DNA of 64,000 nt from Mycolicibacterium flavescens (GTDB taxonomy: Bacteria > Actinomycetota > Actinomycetes > Mycobacteriales > Mycobacteriaceae): positions 124,001 through 188,000 of the forward strand of contig NZ_MIHA01000007.1 of the NCBI RefSeq assembly GCF_001722335.1, given 5' to 3'. Numbering within the stretch: the first letter of the stretch is position 1; every line of letters begins with the position of its first letter. Made by a program: the position numbers and the translations under genes. The notes under the pieces are model-generated. The model saw nothing but the letters and a program-made list of their open reading frames with translations, was not told where the DNA came from and searched no databases. This document shows positions 54,072 through 63,367 of the stretch, piece after piece.

Positions 54072-55270
54072 CAGAAATCGTCCCGTTCTGCGAAGGCCCC
54101 GTTGAACAGCCACTGCAGGGTGGACGGCGCGTCGAACTGCACCTCGGTGTTCGGCTGGTAGGGCACGTACGCGTTGTCGGTGACCAGGAACGGTGTGCGG
54201 TACCAGGACCCGCCGAACTGCTTGCTCGGAACGTCCGGCAGGCCACGGCAGTTCGGGCCGCCGGAGGCGTTCACGATCGGCAGGCTCTCCGGGTACGTGT
54301 AGCCGGGCGAGCCGGGAAGGAAGTTGGAGGCGACGAACAGGCCGGGCCGGATGCCGCCGATGACGGGGGCGAACCGGTCGACCGCCAGCGCGGTGCCCTT
54401 GAGCATGCAGCCGAACACCGGGGAGTATTCACCGGCCACCGACAGCGGCGCGCGCAGCCGCTGGATCGCGGCGATGTAGTCGTCGGCCCCCGGCTCCAGG
54501 GTGGCGGTGCCGTTGTTGCCCAGCCCGGTGGCGGCCAGCAGCGTCGCGTTGAGGTTGTCCTTCTCGTCGACGACGGTGTCGGCGATCGCGGGCGCGTTGT
54601 CGAGGATCCGGCCCAGATCGGGTCCCGCGTCGCCGTAGATGTTGGCCACCACGGCGGTCTTCTGCAGATCCTGCTGCAGCGTCGGCAGTTTCGGGTTGAG
54701 TTGCGCCAGATAGGTGTCCAGTCCGGTGAGCATGGCGCCGAGATCGTCGCCGTTGCCGCGCAAGCCTTCGCCGAGCGCGCTGAGCGTCGCGTTGAGGTTG
54801 ATCGGGTCGACCTTGTCAAGCACGTCGGACAGCGTCTGGAACAGCGTGTTGACCTCGAGCTGGACGTCCTTGGCGGCCACCGTCGCACCCGGTTTGAGCT
54901 GCCCGGCCGGTTCGGGGGGCGGGATGAACTCGACGGCCTTGGCGCCGAAAACCGTTGTGCTGCCGATGCGCACACCGGCGTTCGAGGGGATGTAACGCAT
55001 GTCGCCGCGGTTGATCGCCAGCGTGAGCTTGGCCTCGTTGCCCGCGTACTCGATGGCCGTCACCTCGCCGACCTGCACGCCGCGGTACTTGACCTTCGCG
55101 TCGCGGTCCATCACCAGGCCCGCGCGCGGCGACGTCACGCTGACGGTGTCGACCGGTGTGAACGCGGCGGTGTAGGACAGGTAGGTGAACACGGTGGCGG
55201 CCACCAGCACGGCGGCCAGGACCGCCGCAGCGATCCGCACGTGGCTGCGCTTGGCTTCACTGTCGGACAT
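54071..55270 (-). CDS. mce4A: Mce4A subunit
   Basis: This 399-residue Mce protein has an N-terminal helix (RIAAAVLAAVLVAATVFTYLSY) and the MCE domain VSVTSPRAGLVMDRDAKVKYRGVQVGEVTAIEY. A helical domain follows and a C-terminus with a cysteine pair (FGCMLKG, PNCRGLP). In M. tuberculosis Mce4A is required for cholesterol import and binds sterol. It is separated from yrbE4B by only 10 nt and overlaps mce4B by one base. Confidence 0.93.
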   Translation of the reverse strand: MSDSEAKRSHVRIAAAVLAAVLVAATVFTYLSYTAAFTPVDTVSVTSPRAGLVMDRDAKVKYRGVQVGEVTAIEYAGNEAKLTLAINRGDMRYIPSNAGVRIGSTTVFGAKAVEFIPPPEPAGQLKPGATVAAKDVQLEVNTLFQTLSDVLDKVDPINLNATLSALGEGLRGNGDDLGAMLTGLDTYLAQLNPKLPTLQQDLQKTAVVANIYGDAGPDLGRILDNAPAIADTVVDEKDNLNATLLAATGLGNNGTATLEPGADDYIAAIQRLRAPLSVAGEYSPVFGCMLKGTALAVDRFAPVIGGIRPGLFVASNFLPGSPGYTYPESLPIVNASGGPNCRGLPDVPSKQFGGSWYRTPFLVTDNAYVPYQPNTEVQFDAPSTLQWLFNGAFAERDDF

Positions 55271-55280
55271 CGCCCCCCAC

Positions 55281-56123
55281 CTACCCGGAGAGGTTGAAGT
55301 TGCCGGACGCGCCGTAGACGGCGAGTGAGATGAACAGGGTGATGGTGACGACGACGATCAGCGAGGTGCGCACGGCCTGGCCGACCGCGATGCCGACGCC
55401 GACCGGGCCACCGGATGCGTTGTAGCCGTAGTAGGTGTGCACCAGCATCACCGCGACCGCCATCACGATCGCCTGCAGGAACGACCACAGCAGGTCGGTG
55501 GGCACCAGGAACGTGTTGAAGTAGTGGTCGTACAGCCCGGAGGACTGTTTGTTGATGAACACCGTCGTGAACCGGGCGGCGAAGAACGCGGCCAGCACCG
55601 ACAGCGAGTACAGCGGGATGATCGCGACCATCCCGGCCATCAGCCGGGTGGAGACCAGATACGACACCGAGTGCACGGCCATCGCCTCGACCGCGTCGAT
55701 CTCCTCGGCCACGCGCATCGCACCCAACTGTGCCGTGGTGCCCGCGCCGATGGTGGCCGCCAACGCGATACCGGCAATCACCGGCGCGACGATGCGCACG
55801 TTGAGGAACGCCGACAGGAATCCGGTCAGCGCCTCGATGCCGATGTTGCCCAGTGAGCTGTAGCCCTGCACGGCGATGACGCCGCCGGAGGCCAGGGTGA
55901 GAAACGCCGCGACGCCGACGGTGCCGCCGATCATCACCAGCGCGCCGGTGCCCATCGTCATCTCGGCGATGTTGCGCACCGTCTCCTTGCGGTAGCGGGT
56001 GATCGCGTTGGGCAGGTAGCGCATGGTCTCGCCGTAGAACAGCGCCTGCTCGCCGAAGGTGTCGACGGCTCTGGGGACACCGCTGAAGAACCGGCGCAGC
56101 CGCACGGTGACGTCGTAGCTCAT
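55281..56123 (-). CDS. yrbE4B: YrbE4B permease (MlaE family)
   Basis: This 280-residue MlaE-type ABC permease has about five to six membrane helices. The coupling-helix region with the conserved GAMRVAEEIDAVEAMAVHSVSYLVSTRLMAGMVAIIPLY, including the EExDA motif, contacts the MceG ATPase (encoded elsewhere). It pairs with YrbE4A to form the membrane core of the sterol importer. ATG and upstream TGA overlap by 4 nt. Confidence 0.95.
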   Translation of the reverse strand: MSYDVTVRLRRFFSGVPRAVDTFGEQALFYGETMRYLPNAITRYRKETVRNIAEMTMGTGALVMIGGTVGVAAFLTLASGGVIAVQGYSSLGNIGIEALTGFLSAFLNVRIVAPVIAGIALAATIGAGTTAQLGAMRVAEEIDAVEAMAVHSVSYLVSTRLMAGMVAIIPLYSLSVLAAFFAARFTTVFINKQSSGLYDHYFNTFLVPTDLLWSFLQAIVMAVAVMLVHTYYGYNASGGPVGVGIAVGQAVRTSLIVVVTITLFISLAVYGASGNFNLSG

Positions 56124-56884
56124 CGCTCCAGCACCCGCACCCCGACGGCCGTCATGATCACGTTGATCACGAACAGGCAGATGAACGCGTAGACGACGGT
56201 CTCGTTGACCGCGATGCCGACGCCCTTGGGTCCGCCTTTGACGGTCAACCCGCGGTAGCAGCCGACCAGCCCGGCGACCACACCGAACAGCAAAGCCTTG
56301 ATCTCGGCCATCACCAGCTCGCCGAGCCCGGTCAGCACGGTCAGCCCGTTGATGAACGCGCCGGGGTTGACCCCCTGCAGGAACACCGAGAACACATAGC
56401 CGCCGGACAGTCCGATCAGGCACACCAGCCCGTTGAGCAGAAGCGCCACGAACGTCGAGGCCAGCACGCGCGGCACCACCAGCCGCTGGATCGGATCGAT
56501 GCCCAGCACCCGCATCGCGTCGATCTCCTCGCGGATGGTGCGCGCGCCGAGGTCGGCGCAGATCGCCGTGGCGCCGGCACCGGCGACCACGAGCACGGTC
56601 ACCACCGGGCCCAGCTGGGTGATGGTGCCGAACGCGGTGCCCGCACCCGAGAGGTCGGCGGCGCCGATCTCGCGCAGCAGGATGTTGAGCGTGAACGCCA
56701 CCAGCACCGTGAACGGGATCGCGACCAGCAGCGTCGGCACCAGCGACACCCGCGCGATCATCCAGGTCTGATCCAGGAACTCCCGGAACTGGAAGGGCCG
56801 GCGGAAGATTTTGGCGAAGGTGTCGAACGACATCTCGACGAACCCACCCACGGCCCGAGCCGGTGCCGCGAGTTGTTCGATCAA
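56120..56884 (-). CDS. yrbE4A: YrbE4A permease (MlaE family)
   Basis: This 254-residue MlaE permease is the first gene of the mce4 operon. The EExDA coupling motif is in GARTIREEIDAMRVLGIDPIQRLVVPRVLA. Several helices follow, ending near FICLFVINVIMTAVGV. I chose the TTG at 56884 (IEQLAAPARAVGGF) because an ACGGAG lies 6-7 nt upstream and the length equals what I recall for M. tuberculosis YrbE4A. A longer frame from 56941 lacks a ribosome site. Expression should be KstR-controlled through the box at 57016. Confidence 0.93.
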   Translation of the reverse strand: MIEQLAAPARAVGGFVEMSFDTFAKIFRRPFQFREFLDQTWMIARVSLVPTLLVAIPFTVLVAFTLNILLREIGAADLSGAGTAFGTITQLGPVVTVLVVAGAGATAICADLGARTIREEIDAMRVLGIDPIQRLVVPRVLASTFVALLLNGLVCLIGLSGGYVFSVFLQGVNPGAFINGLTVLTGLGELVMAEIKALLFGVVAGLVGCYRGLTVKGGPKGVGIAVNETVVYAFICLFVINVIMTAVGVRVLER

Positions 56885-57015
56885 CCTTGGCTCCGTTCTC
56901 GAAGGGTCCGATCTTCGCCTCGTTCGCATCGTGGCGAACACATGAAATTTGTTGTCGCGGCGGGCTTCCCGGCCCTGCGGTAAGCGTTGCTCTTAGTGAG
57001 CCGGATCATACTAAC

Positions 57016-57029
57016 TAGAACAAGTTCGC
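57016..57029. promoter_or_regulatory. KstR-like box, mce4 promoter
   Basis: TAGAACAAGTTCGC matches TNNAACNNGTTNNA except for the final A. It lies 131 nt upstream of the yrbE4A TTG start, in the mce4 promoter region. The 57030-57104 segment also holds nested inverted repeats built from AAAAGTA/TACTTTT and GCAAAA/TTTTGC. Confidence 0.7.
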
Positions 57030-57104
57030 GGTGTCAAAGAACGGTAAAAGTAGGCAAAACTGTTACTTTTGCGCTGGTCAAAGCGGGTGTGACGTGGGTC
57101 ATTC

Positions 57105-57118
57105 TAGAACGTGTTCTA
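57105..57118. promoter_or_regulatory. Perfect KstR box downstream of hsd4A
   Basis: TAGAACGTGTTCTA is a perfect palindrome and matches TNNAACNNGTTNNA exactly. It is extended to the 16-bp CTAGAACGTGTTCTAG. It lies 220 nt upstream of yrbE4A and 39 nt past the hsd4A stop. It probably co-operates with the box at 57016 to repress mce4. Confidence 0.82.
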
Positions 57119-57157
57119 GGTCACCCGCAGCGGTGGCGAACTAGACCACCGGTCTTG

Positions 57158-58063
57158 CTACGCCATCAGCCCGGTGGCCGAGAAACACTTCTGCGGATCA
57201 CGGTCAGCAAAGTAATTCTGAAGCGTTGCGGACAGGTCGGACGGGTCCCAGGCGTCGGATTCGGCATGGAATTGGGCCTCGGCGGTCGGCGCTGCAACCA
57301 GCGTCACGGTAGGACCGTAGACGATGAACAGCTGTCCGTTAACCCCTTCGGCCGCCGGTGAGGCCAGGAAGCGCACCAGGTTGACCACGTGCTCCGGGGA
57401 GAGCGGATCGATCTGGCCCTCCGCGAGGTCGGGCGCATCGCCGAACACCTCGGCGGTCATCGCGGTGCGCGCCCGCGGGGCGATCGCGTTGGCCCGCACC
57501 CCGTAGCGCTCCAGCGCCCGCGCCATCGTCAGCGTCAGCGCGGTGATCCCGGCCTTGGCGGCGCCGTAGTTGGCCTGCCCGACCGGCCCGACCAGACCCG
57601 CTTCCGAGGACGTGTTGATCACGCGGCCGTAGACCTGCCCGTCGTTTTCCTTCGCCTTCGCGCGCCAGTAGGTGGCCGCGTTGCGGGTCAACAGGAAGTG
57701 CCCGCGCAAATGCACCGCGATCACGGCGTCCCAGTCCTCGTCGGACATGTTGAACAGCATCCGGTCGCGGGTGATGCCCGCGTTGTTGACGACGATCGCC
57801 AGCCCGCCGAGTCCGTCGGCGGTATCGACCAGTTCGTCGGCGGTCGAGCGTTCGCTGATGTCACCGGCCACCGCGACGCCCTTGGACCCGGCGGCCGCGA
57901 TCTCGTCGAGGACGTCGGATTTGTCGAGCGCGGCGGCGATGTCGTTGACCACGACGACGGCGCCGGCGCGCGCCAGCCCGATGGCCTCGGCGCGGCCCAG
58001 CCCGGCGGCCGCGCCGGTCACCACCGCGACGCGGCCGGACAGATCGTTCACATCGGAGCTCAT
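57158..58063 (-). CDS. hsd4A: Hsd4A-type SDR (17-beta-hydroxysteroid / beta-hydroxyacyl-CoA dehydrogenase)
   Basis: This 301-residue SDR sits in the position of M. tuberculosis Rv3502c. It has TGAAAGLGRAEAIGLARAGA for cofactor binding, NNAGITRDRMLFNM, SSEAGLVGPVGQANYGAAK with the YxxxK pair, and a C-terminal extension ending PQKCFSATGLMA. Hsd4A homologues oxidise the 22-hydroxyl of a steroid side-chain CoA ester and also 17-beta-hydroxysteroids. An AGAGG site precedes the ATG. It follows fdxD by 12 nt. Confidence 0.9.
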   Translation of the reverse strand: MSSDVNDLSGRVAVVTGAAAGLGRAEAIGLARAGAVVVVNDIAAALDKSDVLDEIAAAGSKGVAVAGDISERSTADELVDTADGLGGLAIVVNNAGITRDRMLFNMSDEDWDAVIAVHLRGHFLLTRNAATYWRAKAKENDGQVYGRVINTSSEAGLVGPVGQANYGAAKAGITALTLTMARALERYGVRANAIAPRARTAMTAEVFGDAPDLAEGQIDPLSPEHVVNLVRFLASPAAEGVNGQLFIVYGPTVTLVAAPTAEAQFHAESDAWDPSDLSATLQNYFADRDPQKCFSATGLMA

Positions 58064-58075
58064 TTATGAATACCT

Positions 58076-58267
58076 CTAGTCTCTGCGGATCAGCGCGGCC
58101 CGCGGGCATTCCGCGATGGACTGCTCGGCCAGGTCCTCCTGGTCGGCGGGCACCGGGTCGGCCTTGAGCACGGCGTAGTCGTCGTCATCGAGATCGAACA
58201 GGTCGGGCGCGATTCCCACGCACACGGCGTTGCCTTCGCAACGGTCGCGGTCCACTTCCACTCGCAT
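58076..58267 (-). CDS. fdxD: [3Fe-4S] ferredoxin FdxD
   Basis: This 63-residue ferredoxin has Cys10, Cys16 and Cys54-Pro, the three-cysteine pattern of P450-partner 3Fe-4S ferredoxins (the fourth ligand is replaced). It has a strongly acidic surface (DLFDLDDDDY). GAGGAGG lies just before the ATG. It is the first gene of the fdxD-hsd4A transcript and divergent from fadE26 across a KstR box. It is likely to feed electrons to steroid side-chain P450s encoded elsewhere. Confidence 0.93.
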   Translation of the reverse strand: MRVEVDRDRCEGNAVCVGIAPDLFDLDDDDYAVLKADPVPADQEDLAEQSIAECPRAALIRRD

Positions 58268-58331
58268 GACACCCTCCTCGCGGTCAGCGCTGTCTCGCGC
58301 ATCAGTGTGACACCGGCCTGGACCCCAAGAC

Positions 58332-58345
58332 TAGAACGTGTTACA
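58332..58345. promoter_or_regulatory. KstR box between fdxD and fadE26
   Basis: TAGAACGTGTTACA matches TNNAACNNGTTNNA at all fixed positions. It lies in the 147-nt divergent region, 64 nt from the fdxD ATG and 69 nt from the fadE26 ATG, so it can repress both directions. Confidence 0.85.
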
Positions 58346-58414
58346 ACCGGGAGGGAACCCGGGCTGGACGGTCGGGGGGCCAGATCGTGCCTCTACAGAA
58401 GTTAGGACAAGGCG

Positions 58415-59596
58415 ATGCGGATCGGCTACACCCCAGAGCAGGAGGAGCTTCGCCGCGAGCTGCGCTCCTATTTCGCCAAGCTGATGACGCCGGAGCGGGC
58501 CGAGGCGCTCGCGTCCAACGACGGAGAGATGGGGCGCGGCAACGTCTACCGCGAGACCGTCGCGCAGATGGGCAAGGACGGCTGGCTGACCCTGTCGTGG
58601 CCCAAGGAGTTCGGCGGTCAGGAACGCCCGCCGATGGACGGGCTGATCTTCAACGACGAGGCCGCGATCGCCAACGTCCCGGTGCCGTTCCTGACGATCA
58701 ACAGCGTCGCGCCGACGATCATGCACTTCGGCACCGACGAACAGAAGAAGTTCTTCCTGCCCAAGATCGCCGCCGGGGACCTGCACTTCTCGATCGGCTA
58801 CTCCGAACCCGGTGCGGGCACCGATCTGGCGTCGCTGCGGACCACCGCGGTCCGCGACGGTGACGACTACGTCATCAACGGCCAGAAGATGTGGACCAGC
58901 CTGATCGCCTACGCCGACTACGTGTGGCTGGCGGTGCGCACCAACCCCGAGGCCAAAAAGCACCGCGGCATCTCGATGCTGATCGTGCCGACCACCGCCG
59001 AAGGCTTCTCCTGGACGCCGGTGCACACCATGTCCGGCGTCGACACCAGCGCCACGTACTACCAGGACGTGCGGGTGCCGGTGACCAACCTGGTCGGCGA
59101 GGAGAACGCCGGCTGGAAACTGGTGACCAACCAGCTCAACCACGAACGCGTCGCGCTGGTCTCCGCGCAGCCGATCTTCGTCGCGCTCAACGGGGTTCGC
59201 GAGTGGGCGCAGAACACCAAGGACGTGCACGGTAACCGGCTCATCGACTCGGAGTGGGTGCAGCTGAACCTGGCCCGCGTGCACGCCAAGGCCGAGGTGC
59301 TCAAGCTGATCAACTGGGAACTGGCGTCCGCCGACAACGCCGCGCCGTCGCCTGCCGACGCGTCGGCGGCCAAGGTCTTCGGCACCGAGCTGGCCACCGA
59401 GGCCTACCGGCTGTTGATGGAGGTGCTCGGCACCGCGGCCACGCTGCGCCCGGACGCGCCCGGAGCGCTGCTGCGCGGGCGCATCGAGCGGATGCACCGC
59501 AGCTGCCTGATCCTGACGTTCGGCGGCGGTACCAACGAGATTCAGCGCGACATCATCGGCATGGTCGCGCTCGGCCTGCCCCGAGTGAACCGATAG
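58415..59596 (+). CDS. fadE26: Acyl-CoA dehydrogenase FadE26 (ChsE4-type)
   Basis: This 393-residue acyl-CoA dehydrogenase subunit has FAD-binding FSIGYSEPGAGTDLASLRTTAVRDGDDYVINGQKMWTS and a C-terminal FGGGTNEIQRDIIG. In M. tuberculosis FadE26 and FadE27 form an alpha2-beta2 enzyme that introduces the first double bond into the C26-CoA cholesterol side chain. AGGACAAGG precedes the ATG. It is followed 8 nt later by fadE27. Confidence 0.94.
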   Translation: MRIGYTPEQEELRRELRSYFAKLMTPERAEALASNDGEMGRGNVYRETVAQMGKDGWLTLSWPKEFGGQERPPMDGLIFNDEAAIANVPVPFLTINSVAPTIMHFGTDEQKKFFLPKIAAGDLHFSIGYSEPGAGTDLASLRTTAVRDGDDYVINGQKMWTSLIAYADYVWLAVRTNPEAKKHRGISMLIVPTTAEGFSWTPVHTMSGVDTSATYYQDVRVPVTNLVGEENAGWKLVTNQLNHERVALVSAQPIFVALNGVREWAQNTKDVHGNRLIDSEWVQLNLARVHAKAEVLKLINWELASADNAAPSPADASAAKVFGTELATEAYRLLMEVLGTAATLRPDAPGALLRGRIERMHRSCLILTFGGGTNEIQRDIIGMVALGLPRVNR

Positions 59597-59604
59597 GACC
59601 CGTC

Positions 59605-60702
59605 ATGGACTTCAAGACGACCGAAGCTTCCGAGGATCTCGGCGGGCTGGTCCGCACGATCGTCGACTCCGTCGTGACCCCGGACCGCCAGCGCGAGCTC
59701 GACCAGCTCGACCAGCGGTTCGACAAGACGTTGTGGGGCAAGCTGATCGAGGCCGACGTGCTGTCGGCCGCCGCCCCGGAGTCGTTGGGCGGCGGCGGGT
59801 TCAGTGTGCTCGAGCAGGTGGCCATCCTGGTCGCGCTGGGCAGGCAGCTCTCGGCGGTGCCCTATCTGGAGTCGGTGCTGCTCGGCGCCGGCGCGGTGGG
59901 CGCGTCCGGATCCGAGTCACTGCAGCAGGAGTGGGCGGTGCCGGCAGTCAGGGGCGACAAGATCCTCACCATCGCGCTCGACGGCGAGATGGGTCAGGGG
60001 CCGGTGCAGGCGCAGTCGTCCGGTACGGGTTACCGGCTCACCGGATCGCGCACCCAGGTGCCCTACGGGCCGGTCGCCGACGCGTTCCTGGTGCCTGCCG
60101 AAACCGATTCCGGCACCAGGGTTTTCCTGGTCGCGGCCACCGATGACGGGGTGGCTGTCGAGTCGCTGAGCACGACCGGGCACGGCAGCGTTGGGCACCT
60201 GGAGCTGCAAGGCGTCGAGCTCGACGCCGGCCGCGTCGTCGGCGACGGTGAGGTGCTCGCCTGGCTGGCCACCCGGGCCGCGCTGGGCCGCAGCGCTTTT
60301 CAGCTCGGGGTGCTGGAACGGGCGCTGGAGCTGACCGCCGCCTACGCGCGCGAGCGTGAACAGTTCGACCGGCCGATCGGCAGCTTCCAGGCGGTGTCGT
60401 CGCGGCTGGCCGACGGCTACATCGACGTCAAGGCGCTGCGGCTGACGCTGACCCAGGCCGCGTGGCGCCTCTCGGAGGGCCTGCCCGCCGACGTCGACGT
60501 CAACACCGCGGCGTTCTGGGCGGCCGACGCAGGCCACCGCGTCGCGCACACCGCCGTCCACGTGCACGGCGGTGTCGGCATCGACATCGACCACCCGGTG
60601 CACCGGTACTTCCTGGCGGCCAAGCAGACCGAGTTCGCGGTCGGCAGCGCCACCGGGCAACTGCTGCGCATCGGCCGGGAGTTGGCCGACACCCCCGTCT
60701 AG
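59605..60702 (+). CDS. fadE27: Acyl-CoA dehydrogenase FadE27 (ChsE5-type)
   Basis: This 365-residue partner subunit is shorter and more divergent than FadE26. It lacks the full FAD-binding loops of a homotetrameric enzyme but keeps the C-terminal helical core (EREQFDRPIGSFQAVSSRLADGYIDVKAL, HVHGGVGIDIDHPVHRYF). That agrees with a heterodimer with one flavin site per pair. The stop codon TAG overlaps the fadD17 GTG by one base. Confidence 0.93.
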   Translation: MDFKTTEASEDLGGLVRTIVDSVVTPDRQRELDQLDQRFDKTLWGKLIEADVLSAAAPESLGGGGFSVLEQVAILVALGRQLSAVPYLESVLLGAGAVGASGSESLQQEWAVPAVRGDKILTIALDGEMGQGPVQAQSSGTGYRLTGSRTQVPYGPVADAFLVPAETDSGTRVFLVAATDDGVAVESLSTTGHGSVGHLELQGVELDAGRVVGDGEVLAWLATRAALGRSAFQLGVLERALELTAAYAREREQFDRPIGSFQAVSSRLADGYIDVKALRLTLTQAAWRLSEGLPADVDVNTAAFWAADAGHRVAHTAVHVHGGVGIDIDHPVHRYFLAAKQTEFAVGSATGQLLRIGRELADTPV

Positions 60703-62207
60703 TGAGTGACCTGCCGACCGTCGCCGCCCTGCTGCGGCCGCTGACCGACGTCGAGGACCGCGGGGTCCACTTCGAGCAGTCGTTCGCCAGTTGGCGCGAC
60801 CATCTGCGGTACGCCGCCGCGGTCGGTGCCGCACTGCGGGCACAGCTCGACCCCGACCGGCCCCCGCACATCGGGGTGCTGATGCAGAACACACCGGAGT
60901 TCTCGGCGGTGCTGGCGGCAGCGGGACTGACCGGCATCGTGCCGGTCGGGCTCAACCCGGTGCGCCGCGGCGCGGCTCTGCAACGCGACATCACACACGC
61001 CGATTGCCAAGTGGTGCTGGCCGATCCGGCGTCGGCGCAGCACCTCGGCGACATCGCGCACATCGACGTCGAGTCCGACGACTGGGCGCAGGAGGTGGCC
61101 GGCTACGCGGGCACACCGGTCGTCGGCTACGACGCCGATCCGGGGGACCTGTTCATGTTGATCTACACCTCGGGCACCAGCGGCGACCCTAAGGCCGTCA
61201 AATGCAGTCACGGCAAGGTCGCGGTGGCCGGGGTGACGATGGCCCAGCGCTTCGGCCTCGGCCCGGCCGACGTGTGTTACGTGTCGATGCCGCTGTTCCA
61301 CTCCAACGCGGTGCTGGTCGGCTGGGCGGTGGCGCTGGCCTCGCAGGGCTCACTGGCGTTGCGGCGCAAGTTCTCCGCGTCGCAGTTCCTGCCGGACGTG
61401 CGGCGTTTCGGCGCGACATACGCCAACTACGTCGGCAAGCCGCTGTCCTATGTGCTGGCCACCCCGGAGCGGTCCGACGACGCCGACAACCCGCTGCGCG
61501 CGGTGTACGGCAACGAGGGCGCGCCCGCCGACATCGAACGGTTCGCGCAGCGGTTCGGCACGGTGGTGATGGACGGCTTCGGCTCCACCGAGGGCGGCAT
61601 CGCGATCGCCCGCACCCCGGACACTTCCCCGGGCGCGCTGGGCCCGCTGCCGCCGGGCACCGAGATCCTCGACGTCGACACCGGCGAACCGTGCGGGCCC
61701 GGCGTCACCGGCGAACTGGTGAACACCTCGGACGCCGGACGTTTCGAGGGCTACTACAACGATCCCCAGGCCGACGCCGACCGGATGCGCGGCGGGGCGT
61801 ATCACAGCGGGGACCTCGCCTACCGCGACGAGAACGGCTACGTCTACTTCGCGGGCCGGCTCGGCGACTGGATGCGCGTCGACGGTGAGAACCTCGGGTC
61901 GGCGCCGATCGAACGGGTGCTGCTGCGACACCCCGACGTGGTGGAGGTCGCGGTGTACGGGATCCCGGCGCCCGATGTGGGCGATCAGGTGATGGCGGCG
62001 GTGACGCTGACCGACGGGGCCGGCTTCGACGTCGACCGGTTCCGCGAATTCCTGGCCGCGCAAACCGATCTCGGCCCCAAACAGTGGCCGTCGTACGTGC
62101 GGGTGAGCGCGGCGCTGCCCCGCACCGAGACGTTCAAGGTGATCAAACGTCAGCTGGTCGCCGAGGGCACCGACTGCGCCGACCCGGTGTATCCGATCCC
62201 GCGCTAG
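60702..62207 (+). CDS. fadD17: Steroid side-chain acyl-CoA synthetase FadD17
   Basis: This 501-residue AMP-forming ligase starts at GTG (overlap TAGTG with fadE27). It has the P-loop YTSGTSGDPKAVKCSH, the adenine motif DGFGSTEGG, the hinge GDLAYRDENGYVYFAGRLGDWMRVDGENL, and the catalytic lysine region ETFKVIKRQL. FadD17 in M. tuberculosis activates short (C5) steroid side-chain acids. It ends the fadE26-fadE27-fadD17 operon. Its stop shares the CTAG palindrome with the stop of the convergent htrA-like gene. Confidence 0.94.
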   Translation: MSDLPTVAALLRPLTDVEDRGVHFEQSFASWRDHLRYAAAVGAALRAQLDPDRPPHIGVLMQNTPEFSAVLAAAGLTGIVPVGLNPVRRGAALQRDITHADCQVVLADPASAQHLGDIAHIDVESDDWAQEVAGYAGTPVVGYDADPGDLFMLIYTSGTSGDPKAVKCSHGKVAVAGVTMAQRFGLGPADVCYVSMPLFHSNAVLVGWAVALASQGSLALRRKFSASQFLPDVRRFGATYANYVGKPLSYVLATPERSDDADNPLRAVYGNEGAPADIERFAQRFGTVVMDGFGSTEGGIAIARTPDTSPGALGPLPPGTEILDVDTGEPCGPGVTGELVNTSDAGRFEGYYNDPQADADRMRGGAYHSGDLAYRDENGYVYFAGRLGDWMRVDGENLGSAPIERVLLRHPDVVEVAVYGIPAPDVGDQVMAAVTLTDGAGFDVDRFREFLAAQTDLGPKQWPSYVRVSAALPRTETFKVIKRQLVAEGTDCADPVYPIPR

Positions 62208-63256
62208 GAACCCGCCCGCGATCCGATGGTCACGGTCAGGGTCTGCGGCCGGCCGTCACGCACGATCTCGACGGGCTGACGCGACCCGGCCGGTGTCTGG
62301 CGCAGGGCGCCCAGCAGGTCCTCCACGGATTGCACCTTGGTGCCGGCGAATTCGACGACGACGTCTCCGGGCCGGGCACCCGCGACCGCGGCGGGGCCGC
62401 CCGGTTCGACACCGCGGATCAGCACGCCGCTTTCCACCCGCACTCCGAGCGCCTGACGGATCGCCGGGGTCAGACGGCTCAACGAGACGCCGAGGAACGG
62501 GTGGGTGGCCCGACCCTCGGTGAGCAACTGCTCGGTGACGTCGAGCACGGTCGACGTCGGGATCGCGAAGCCCAGCGACACCGCACCGGCGGCCGGCGGG
62601 ATGTAGGCCTCGTTGATCCCCACCACGCGGCCGTTGGAATCGAGCAGTGCGCCACCGGAATTGCCCGGCGAGATCGACGCGTCGGTCTGGATGAGATCCA
62701 CCAGCGAGGAGGTCTCCACCGCCGACCCCGGGATGTTGCGGTTGAGCCCGGAGATGATGCCGGCGGTGGCGGTGTTCTCGAAGCCCAGCGGGCTGCCGAT
62801 CGCGATGGCCACCTCACCGGGCCGCGGCAGTTCGGACCGGTACTCCGGCACCGGGAGGTCGCCGCGCTCGGTGCGCACGACGGCCAGATCGGTCACCTCG
62901 TCTACGGCCAGCACCTGCCCGGCCGAGCTGACACCGTCGGCGTAGCCGATCATCACCTCCCGTGCGCCGCCCACGACGTGCGCGTTGGTGACGACGACGT
63001 CGGGTCGCAGGACGACGCCGCTGCCGACGCCGTTGGGGATCTGCACCGTCACCACGCTGGGGCTGACCCGCTCCACCACGTCGGCGTAGCCGGCGGGGTC
63101 GGGCAGCGGGGCCGGACCGGCGGCCGGCGAACTGGTCGGCGCCGGCGTGGTCGACGCGGTTCCCTGCGTGTCCTCCTGCGCGGGTGCCGCGCACGCCGAC
63201 AGCATCAGCACCGCGACGCCGGCGGCGGCGATCCGTGTGGGCTTCATTGCCGTCAT
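62204..63256 (-). CDS. HtrA/DegP-like serine protease, lipoprotein
   Basis: This 350-residue trypsin-like protease has a lipobox LSAC (Cys22), a Thr/Pro linker, the catalytic triad His93 (TNAHVV), Asp123 (VTDLAVV) and Ser200 (GNSGGAL), then one PDZ domain (~250-345, GVLIRGVEPGGPAAVAGARPGDVVVEFAG). Such proteases degrade or refold misfolded envelope proteins. An ATG at 63247 (MKPTR) is an alternative start, removing three residues. It is likely monocistronic and divergent from the AI-2E family permease gene. Confidence 0.9.
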   Translation of the reverse strand: MTAMKPTRIAAAGVAVLMLSACAAPAQEDTQGTASTTPAPTSSPAAGPAPLPDPAGYADVVERVSPSVVTVQIPNGVGSGVVLRPDVVVTNAHVVGGAREVMIGYADGVSSAGQVLAVDEVTDLAVVRTERGDLPVPEYRSELPRPGEVAIAIGSPLGFENTATAGIISGLNRNIPGSAVETSSLVDLIQTDASISPGNSGGALLDSNGRVVGINEAYIPPAAGAVSLGFAIPTSTVLDVTEQLLTEGRATHPFLGVSLSRLTPAIRQALGVRVESGVLIRGVEPGGPAAVAGARPGDVVVEFAGTKVQSVEDLLGALRQTPAGSRQPVEIVRDGRPQTLTVTIGSRAGS

Positions 63257-63367
63257 TTAACCCGCTCACCGCCCGTCAAACGCGTGGTTCGGCGGCGCAC
63301 GGTTTGTCCGGCGCGCCACAGTGGTACTGGTCCAGGTGACCCTTAGTCGATTGACCGCGTGCCCGTG

